Positions 56,437-64,000 of a DNA stretch of 64,000 nt are shown piece by piece. Source of the DNA: Bidens hawaiensis (lineage: Eukaryota; Streptophyta; Magnoliopsida; Asterales; Asteraceae); the NCBI GenBank assembly GCA_021521415.1, contig JAIQDT010001953.1, positions 1 to 64,000 of the forward strand, in the 5' to 3' direction. The notes under the pieces were generated by a model. It saw nothing but the letters and a program-made list of their open reading frames with translations, had not been told where the DNA came from and did not search any database. The number at the start of each line of letters is the position of its first letter. Positions within the stretch are counted from its first letter, which is position 1. The translations under genes were made by a program, and so were the position numbers.

Positions 56437-56755
56437 CATTGTACTTGGTTTCTAGTATTGTTTGCATTTGAATTGTACTTTAATTTGACATGATTAAATG
56501 TATTGTAATGTTTGCATGATTTGACTACTGGTTATAAAAGCATTAAATACAAACTATGAAAATAACATACAAACCATCATATCCCAAATCAAACACACAT
56601 TCTACAAGTCTTAAATTGTTTTAAACACAAACCATGATAACACGCACATGGTACCAGCAAGTTCAAACACAAACACACATTGTTCCAAACACAAGCCTTA
56701 AATTGTCTCAAACACACACCATCAATCTTACTCAAACACACCCTTGTTGACATCA

Positions 56756-59523
56756 TTATTGTTGACTTGTCGCCTTGCAACATCTGATGTTGTGTCCAAA
56801 ACCTCCACATCTTCCAAAACTCTTTTCATGCCCCACCCTAGTGAGTCTTCCTCTTGCAGAAAACACTTCCTGAACCTCTTCAATCTTCATCTTCCTCTTC
56901 TTGCTAGCTGCCAATTCCTTCTTCTCACCTAGTGCCTTCTTTCTGCTCTTCTTCGGTCTGCCAATCTGAGTATGATGTTTAGGTGGAGTTAATATTGTTA
57001 GGAACTTTGAGGGTGTCCACATATCATGGCCTGGGATGGGCCTGATTTGGTGGTGATACACCTTATTTTAAGTGTCTAACCAGTAAGCTTCGTCAACCCA
57101 CTTCTCCAATGGACCGACAGGCATGTTATTTTCTATCATGTCAAATAGAGCTGCCACCGCATGTTTGCATGGCATACCTGTCAAGTCCCATCTCCTGCAT
57201 GTGCATGTCCTATTCTCCACATTCATCACACGTTGGCTTCTCAGACTTTTAACCTGTGAACATAATTGCATATTAACAAATGTTTGGTTGTAATAACATA
57301 ATAAGGAAAATAATGATACCTGGTAAGTCACTTCATCAACCATCATAACCAACAATTTGCTTACTTCTGTTTGCATTTCATCCCATGCTTTTGTTGCTTG
57401 CGGTGTTAATGGGACCCTGGCAGTGGCTTGCATCTTCTTCACATTCACAATCCTCATGGTCAAATACTCTCTTATATACTCCAAACATGTAATGATCGGC
57501 TTATCTCTTGCTCCCACAAGTTGCTTGTTGAAAGACTCACAAAGGTTGTTCAACAGCATATCACTTTTTGCCATGCCTGAAAAATGTGATCTTGATCATC
57601 TTGTTATCGGGATGTCACTAAGCCAGAGAAACATATCAACATTTGTTTTCTTAATCTCCCCCATTGCCATGTTGAAGTATGGGACAGAAGTGGCAGATGC
57701 TGCCCTATAAAACAAGCCCTTATACAAATCTCCCCTCCATGTTTGCCTTAAGTTCTCATGGATGTGTCTACAACAAAAGCGATGCTCAGCCCTAGGAAAA
57801 ACACTCTCAACTGCTTTAATGAGTCCATATAACAGTCAAATCAACATAATTAGTGTACATGAGTTTGCCTGTAAAAAAGTATATTCCAAGTGTACATACC
57901 TTTTGTCGGTCACTTATGAAAGTGAAATTGGCATTATGAGGCAAGTCAAGATCATCTCCAAGGTTATCTAAGAACCATTTCCATGACTGTGTGCACTCAG
58001 CTTCCACTATTACAAAGGCAATAGGATACAAGCAATTGTTGCCATCTGTCCCGACAGCAGTTAATCTGTCCCGGGTATTTCCCTTTCATAAAGCAACCAT
58101 CCAACCCAAGAAGTTCTCTACCAAGCAACTTAAATACTCTAACCAAAGCACCATAACACACATATATTCTTCTAAATTACCTAGTTTTAAGGTTAGGGTT
58201 AGCACATGGTTCAACATCTAATTTAATGGAACTACCTGGGTTTGCTTTAAGAAGCCCATCAATATATGATCTGAGGTGGCTGTATTGTTTGGTGTGGTCA
58301 CCATCCTTCCTTTTCAGAGCTATTGTCTTAGCTCTTCGGATCTTGGCTTCAGAAAGTTGTATTTGATGCCTCTGCTGGAATTTTGTCTTCAATTCCTTGG
58401 CCGCTATGTTGGGGGTAGTTTGTAGTTCAACCTCAATCTCTTTGGTAATAGTAGACATTGTGTAAGACCAATTGATCTACTTTTGAAGCACTCTTGTTTT
58501 TTTGGAATGGCCTTCACACACCAATTATCCTCAACTGATGATCTTGAGATGTGCATAGTCCAAGGGCAAGTGGGCTTCATATTCCTTTTTTTTTGCCTTG
58601 ACCTTTTATTGACTAGTCACATTTGACCCCTCACCAGCAACCAATTTTGGATTGGTCCTCAAACAAATCACCCTAAACCTTAAAGGATCATTCTTCTAGA
58701 TATACAAATCTCTTTTGCCATGAAGATCATAACTCTTAACCATCTCATTCAATGTTTCCTTTGATGGTACTAACTGACCAACAAAAAATGGGCACTCATC
58801 ATCATTATTCCTTTCTTTCCCCTTGAACTTTCTTAGCATACTATTCAAGACACTCAAGCTCTCATCATCAGAACTCTCATAGGTATCCATGCAAGGATTT
58901 AAACCATCATCACTAATATTATCACCTTCTGCCTCATCCACATCAAAATCTACAATAGCTTTATACAATCTCATGTCAACTTCTACCTCCTCCAAGGGTG
59001 TTTAAAAGGCAGCCATGTAATCAGGATCACATTCATGTGATCGATCACTATCATAACTGTCATCATAATCCTCTTCATCACCCTTACTAGAACTCTCTTC
59101 ATCAACACTCACTTTATGAACACTTACAACACTCACTTCATGAACACTTTCACCACTCACTTCATGAACACTAGTTCTGCCATGTTCTACAAAAAACTCA
59201 ACAATGTGACTACCTACACCATCACTACCTCTAACTATAGCACAAACATCTTGAAAATAATAATCTTCAGTCAATGGCTTTAAACCCAAATCCAAAGTGA
59301 CACGCGGATGTTTTTAATGAAAAGAACAAACTGTACCACAACCATATTGTAACTTACAAAGTATTCCAACCAACAAACTTTTACAAAATTCTGAAACTTG
59401 AACTTCATCGACATAAGTCATCTTTCCTCCTTCGTATCTTCCATCTGGCTCGGTAGTGAATAACCCTCCATGGAAAAGCTTTATACTGAACACTGAATAA
59501 TTTTCACCTATAACAACTAACAT
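56756..59523 (-). pseudogene. MURA-type transposase of the MULE (decayed)
   Basis: Cut-and-paste transposase acting in the nucleus. From the N-terminus: 59523-59314 (FSIKLFHGGLF...KMTYVDEV, the usual MULE start); 59295-58696, acidic with a VHEVS-type tandem repeat; 58458-58177, the MuDR-type domain (KELKTKFQQRH, AKIRRAK). The DDE core runs from LGLDGCFMKGKY near 58120 through YPIAFVIVEAEC (57816-58031) and HRFCCRHIHENL. The SWIM finger CTCRRWDLTGMPCKHA is in 57068-57574, and the C-terminal CxxC knuckle with GRPKKSRKK in 56756-57061. Stops and frame changes occur near 58060 and 57595, among others. One intron with GTATGT is likely near 57890. Not functional as it stands. Confidence 0.85.
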
Positions 59524-59814
59524 CTGTTCAGCCTGTTAACAACATACAAGAAAAAAAAACAAAACAGAGGAAACAGTCAGACCTTACCATACAAGTTTTC
59601 CGGGTCATAATACTCATTTTCGGGCCTAATAGAATACGAGCTGACCGCCATTGTAAGTTTCAATCAGTTTCACAACAAAAGATTTGAAGTCCGAACGGCC
59701 AAATTAGAGGGTGCCATGATATTACGTTGGGTGAGAATTCAATTTCCGATGCAAAAAGCCCTAATTCGGGGGGTTATAATCGATCAGGGGAGCAAAAGAA
59801 GCAAAAGGACGACT

Positions 59815-59961
59815 TTACCCTTAACCATTAACAGTCAACTAACGGTGGGAGTCAATAAAACCCGCCCGAGAAATACAATGGTACACAATGCGCTAATTCT
59901 TTTTCAGTGGTTATTCCTTCTCGTGACCATATTACCCAGGGAGGCAAACGATAATTTTCAC
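59815..59961 (-). repeat. MULE right terminal inverted repeat
   Basis: Reverse complement of the left TIR, with differences such as AATTAGCGCATT for AATTTGCAAATT. It is followed by TAGTGCAAA at 59962-59970. Confidence 0.9.
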
Positions 59962-59970
59962 TAGTGCAAA

Positions 59971-60818
59971 TCTATGGTTGTGTTCATACTTGTGTAGGCC
60001 CTCGAAAATTGTTTCTACATATGTCAATCCGTTAAGTGTACTTCAAATCCCTCCACTTTAAACCGATTTCTGTGTGATTTACCACACCAATATTTTTTCG
60101 AAACTCCGCAACAATTGTCATCCAAGATCCTCCATTTACACATGTCGGGTTATCCGACGCATTTACCAAAATCGTCGCCAAGTTCATTTCTTCGTCATCA
60201 ATCCAAACTCTTCTTTTGATGGTTGTTGGGACACGATGTAGTGTGCTGCGTGTGGTTATAAAATAACGGATGAGAGGTTTTATCTTTTGCACAAGATCGT
60301 GTTTTAATTTTACTAATAGAGTACCCGCGCGATGTTGTGGCGGCGACATTTTACAACAACATGCTCGTTTATTTTGCTTCATAAATGAAATTCTGATATA
60401 TTATAAAATAGTACATTAGTTAGCTTTGTTATTCATATAATATTTTTACAAAAATTTATTATATAATTCTTTTTTATTTTACATTTATTATGGTTAAGTT
60501 GGTAGCATCAATGTGGTATATCTATTTTCTAAGAATTAATTAAGAAAATTTACATTAATCCATAGATTAAGAAAATATTAAAATACACGTATTTAAGTTA
60601 TGAATTGCATAATGTTTTAACTTGTACAAATGATTATTGAGTCATAGTATATAATACTTAATAGGATTATGATGTATATGGTTTATTTGAACCAATTGTC
60701 ATGCAGACACTCGTTGTTTATTGAGGGATAAGATAAATAACATCAACATGTATTAAAAAAATTAAGAATATAAAAACCAAAAGCACAAAACAAATAAAAA
60801 GGAATATCTTTACATTTA
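59971..60818. other. Intergenic, with one weak ORF
   Basis: AT-rich. A 116-codon minus-strand frame (60032-60382) reads RRVWIDDEEMNLATILVNAS...WMTIVAEFRKNIG...IGLKWRDLK. Its tryptophan spacing recalls Myb/SANT-like domains of plant transposon-associated proteins, but this is weak. I looked here for the 3' hairpin-CTRR end expected of the neighbouring Helitron and did not find one. Confidence 0.3.
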
Positions 60819-62839
60819 TCATTCTTCGCGTAGCACTTCCCGAAAGACAACATTTGAGGTGTATACACCGTCTCTTCCGATATCTTTAGCGGGATGTAAT
60901 AACACCTTTGTATTTTCGCGTGATATCCCTCTAGATGAGTCCACATAAAGTTGCCCATGTGAAAATACCGAATCCGGTAAATAAACACCAATGTGTGGAA
61001 TTGTTAGGCCTTGAGCTTTATTTATTGTCATCGAAAAGCAAAGACGAACGGGAAACTGCTTTCTTGTAAGTTCGAATGGGAACTTGTCGTCTTCAGAGAG
61101 ACTTAGAGGGATTCTTATCAAAAAAACTCTCTCCCCACTATGTTGCCCGGCAGCTATTTCTGCGTCAATAGCATTACGGTGGAAACCTTTGCATATCAAT
61201 CTTGTGCCATTACATAGACCACGTGAAGGATCCATATTCCGTAATAATATTATTGGACATCCAATTTTTAATCGAAGTTTACGAGGTGGCAAACCACTGA
61301 CATTTAGTGCATTTAAGAACTTGATTGGATAGAAGTTGTGCTTATCGTCCTCGACTTCGTCAAAACTATAATAAACATGTTCCTCCCTTTGAAAATTGTC
61401 CAACATTTGATCGTTAATCTCATCAACACTTTCATTCCTTGTAGATAATATTGCTCTAGATGCTATATAATCTGAAGTGCAAACGTTGTTTTCGATTGAT
61501 GGAAAGATTGCATTGAACAATTCCTTTATAGAATTTTCTTTGGTAGTGAATGGAATTGTCATGTCATCGGGGATGCGGATAAAGTTTTCTTCGATAGCTT
61601 CTTCAGATCCATCACTGACTCTTAAAAGAAAATCAGAAAACCACGAATCATTTAATGCTCTCATATTTATGGCAACCGCATCTTTTTAGTAACGGACCAT
61701 AGAGGAGACATTCGAAAACTTGAGTCTACAATCTGTGCTCGAGTGCCACATTTAACAACTGGCAACACCTGTCTGAAATCACCTCCCATAACCATTATCT
61801 TTCCACCAAATGGGAGTCTAACGCCAATGATGTCTTGCAATGTGCGATCGACTGCCTCTATCGCCTGCCGTTTGGCCATCGATGCTTCATCCCATATTAT
61901 TAGTTTAGCTAACCTAATTAGTTCAACGGTCCCACTTTGATGGTTGATCTTGCACATCGAATTATTATTAAGATTGATGGGTATTTTGAACCTGGAGTGA
62001 GCTGTTCTCCCTCCTGGCATATTATTAGTTGCAGCACCTGATGAAGCTGTTGCAAGAGCAATAATACCACGTGAACGAACTTGAGCAAGCAAGGCTTTGT
62101 ACACAAATGTTTTCCCTGTTCCACCTGGACCATCTATAAAGAACAAACCCGGACGATCATTATCCACATGCGTCATTATCTCATCATACACGATTTTTTG
62201 GTCAAAATTAAGTGAATCTCTGGTAGATAAGTGTTCAGGTTCCACAACTATCATGTACTCATCTTGTACCTCACGATGCATTGCATATTGCAAGTTAACA
62301 TCTTCTGTAGTCTTCGGAAGATCAAATTGATTTATATTTGTACCCATAGATTGTAAAAAGCCCCTAATGTCAGCAAGAACCATATCTTGAACTTGATGAA
62401 TATTTTCACAATGTAACCAATAATCTTCAGACAATGAATCAAAGTGGTCATTCCATAACTTGCGAACATCTCCAGGTTTACAAAAAATCAATATTGTTGC
62501 GAATAACCCTCTAAGAGCATTAGGAAATTGAAATAGAGAGGCTTCTATGAGACATTGTGATAAACAATCATCGTTCTCAATTAGGCCTATCTCAAGGGCT
62601 GCTCTTCGAAATGTCGGATACTTTACACCATTAACTGTGCAAAGATCTTCAAAAAAGGTAGGCCCTTTGAAATTTGACAAAAGTAGGCGTAAGTAGTATC
62701 TTTATCCTTCAGCTGGATTAGTCGAAACAAGACAACCTCTTTGTGGCTTTAATACACGACGATTCCAACGACGTGATCCTGCATTCCATGTGAAGTGTTT
62801 TGGAAAATCTTAATATAAGTATTCCCTTGCCATTTCGTC
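60819..62839 (-). pseudogene. Helitron helicase (Pif1-like domain), truncated
   Basis: C-terminal helicase part of the Rep-helicase of an autonomous Helitron. It would unwind DNA during rolling-circle transposition. The readable part begins in degraded DFPKHFTWNAGSRRWNRR near 62800, then KGPTFFEDLCTVNGVKYPTF. Walker A GPGGTGKT, Walker B LIIWDEAS, GGDFRQVLPVV and INKAQGLTIPHIGVYL follow. The end is open to a stop at 60819. Stops occur near 62809 and 62697, and a frameshift lies near 61668. The upstream Rep domain is absent because a G1 LTR starts at 62840; any remainder lies beyond the window. Confidence 0.88.
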
Positions 62840-64000
62840 TGTAAGGCCCCGAACCCGGTAGCCCTACTTTAGCGTCGGATTTACTCATAAACACAGTCCT
62901 TCAAATCAGAGTTTATTAAAACTTTTCGCGGAATATAAAACATCAATCATTTGTTACAAAACATTAAATCTTTTCTTTGATACCATAACACAAAACTTTA
63001 TATTCAAAACATCTTTACTTCTTTCTTCAGATGCCAGCCGTTCAATCCATGCCATGCGTCATCCTCTTGCTAGCTCTGTAATCAGCTCACCTGCGTGCAT
63101 ACTAAAAGTCAGCTACGCTGAGTGAGTTCTAGTTAATCAGGTATCATACAATTTACTCCCATATATTACTTCCCGTAACCGAAGACACATATTACTACCT
63201 TAACCTTGTATAATTATCCATAGGAGGATCGTCACGTAATATTTATTAAAAGAACCATTACCATTACCCTACCATATATAATTTTCATAGGAGGAACACT
63301 ATACTATCCATAGAAGGAACACTTTTCTATCCATAAAAGGAACACTATACCTTCCATAAAAGGAACACTATACCTTCTATAAAAGGAACACTATACTTTA
63401 TTATTTAATATCCATGTAAGGAGCTAGTCACTTCCCTTGACGATACGTGCAATGTCCGAAGATCGTTCACGTACCGTCAAGCAATCATTCATATCGATCA
63501 CATATACCATACACGGCATACACATAAAATTATATCCTTTCGTTCATATTTTTTACTTTCTTTTGTATTATCTTACTTTCATATCTTACGTTATAAAGAG
63601 CATTACGCCCTACATTCCTCGAGTATTACTAGGGCTCGGCACCCTCTTCGTAACCATACAACCATACGTTATCATTTCTTTCTTCTACTATCTCTATCAT
63701 ATTCATACACATAAACCTACATAACATACTTACCTTATTCTTAGCGCTGCAACCTGACAGTACGTGCAATATCCGAAGATCGTTCACGTACCATCAAGCA
63801 TATTGAGTATGCACACAGCCCCGAAAACGTAACACATAAATGGGGCTAGAAACTCACCTGAATTCTGCTTCTTTTTCTGATAGCTGTAAATCCCTTCTCT
63901 ATCTGAGCTCGGCTGACTGTACAAGTTACACGTATCAATACTCGTCTGATCTAATCTGGTGGCCTAGTATTAGCTTACTTAACTTATCGCTTTTTAATTT
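62840..64000 (-). repeat. G1 LTR (copy iv), minus orientation, runs off the window
   Basis: Starts TGTAAGGCCCCG, the reverse complement of the G1 end. In reverse order it carries the TCAGCGTAGCTGA box (63109-63121), a 23-bp tandem repeat (63293-63410), and two copies of the ATCTTCGG-type motif (about 63451 and 63767) with a CTAGCCCC/GGGGCTAG flank near 63845. It interrupts the Helitron helicase. No gene. Confidence 0.7.
63293..63410 (+). repeat. 23-bp tandem repeat, five copies
   Basis: GGAACAC begins at 63293, 63316, 63339, 63362 and 63385, an exact 23-bp period, with linker TATACCTTCCATAAAA or variants. Confidence 0.88.

Larger units (their letters stand above)
55168..59961 (-). mobile_element. 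Mutator-like element (MULE) with cargo
   Basis: A 4,794-bp element bounded by perfect 9-bp duplications and long terminal inverted repeats of about 145 bp (55168-55312 and 59815-59961). The termini read GAGAAAATTATCG and GTGAAAATTATCG. Inside are a decayed MURA transposase on the minus strand and, on the + strand between the left repeat and MURA, a GRF-zinc-finger gene and an acidic ORF. The arms are highly similar, so the element is not ancient, yet the transposase is already broken. Confidence 0.93.

Noticed and set aside
56589..56810. Open frame over CAAACACA repeats as a gene
   Set aside because: It is a low-complexity translation of repeated AAACACAA words between the MULE cargo and MURA; no domain is recognisable.
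59955..59970. CACTAGTG as a Helitron 3' end for the nearby helicase
   Set aside because: No GC hairpin precedes it, and this sequence is accounted for by the MULE end and its 9-bp target duplication.
60032..60382. Confident Myb/SANT-type gene
   Set aside because: Only scattered aromatic and acidic positions fit. The frame is short and I see no promoter, so I kept it as a weak ORF inside the intergenic entry.

Overview
This is nuclear DNA of a flowering plant. It is AT-rich, almost wholly made of nested transposable elements, and I see no intact host gene. The additional ORF found downstream of pol in the Ty1/copia elements belongs to a family I associate with daisy-family (Asteraceae) genomes, so Asteraceae is my best guess. 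That guess rests on recalled family resemblance, not on a search.

Left part (1-24373, element sense mostly +). The window opens in the decayed 3' end of a copia element (Copia D, 1-about 3837). Two copies of a Ty3-type LTR family follow (called G1 here; they end ...GGGGCCTTACA). Then comes a three-level nest. A decayed copia element (Copia C, 6518-24373) has its additional ORF split by a solo G1 LTR (7664-21714, target duplication AGAAT). That LTR is itself split just downstream of its TATA box by a nearly complete copia element, Copia A (7870-19718, target duplication TTAAT).

Middle part (24374-28522) is gene-free AT-rich DNA. It holds a Helitron 3' terminus (hairpin plus CTAG, 26711-26739) and, on the minus strand, a remnant of a replication protein A large-subunit gene.

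Right-middle part (28528-53021) is Copia B on the minus strand (target duplication AAAAT). Its pol is intact. Its gag is cut by a 12.06-kb Ty3/gypsy chromovirus of Tekay/Del type (37553-49611, target duplication TTAGC). That gypsy element has long LTRs, nonsense-interrupted gag and pol, and an extra ORF upstream of gag whose C-terminus looks membrane-spanning.

Right part (53022-64000) holds a 190-bp foldback MITE and a complete Mutator-like element (55168-59961, perfect 9-bp target duplication TAGTGCAAA). The Mutator element has a decayed MURA transposase and an oppositely oriented GRF-zinc-finger gene as apparent cargo. A Helitron Pif1-type helicase follows, truncated by a fourth G1 LTR that runs off the window.

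Copia A and Copia B share one plan: LTR of about 0.4 kb with a perfect palindrome beside a TATA-like box, initiator-Met-tRNA primer site, gag, stop codon, pol, a structured spacer, then an additional ORF of about 965 codons before the polypurine tract. The additional ORF looks like a separate transcription unit. In Copia B and Copia C a TATA box lies about 150 bp upstream of a 5' splice donor, and all three copies have a 3' splice acceptor directly before the ATG. The putative intron in Copia A and B is packed with the octamer GCGAAGTT and its complement AACTTCGC, and Copia B has a similar array just upstream of gag. This split-unit layout with its octamer arrays is the most interesting candidate system in the window.
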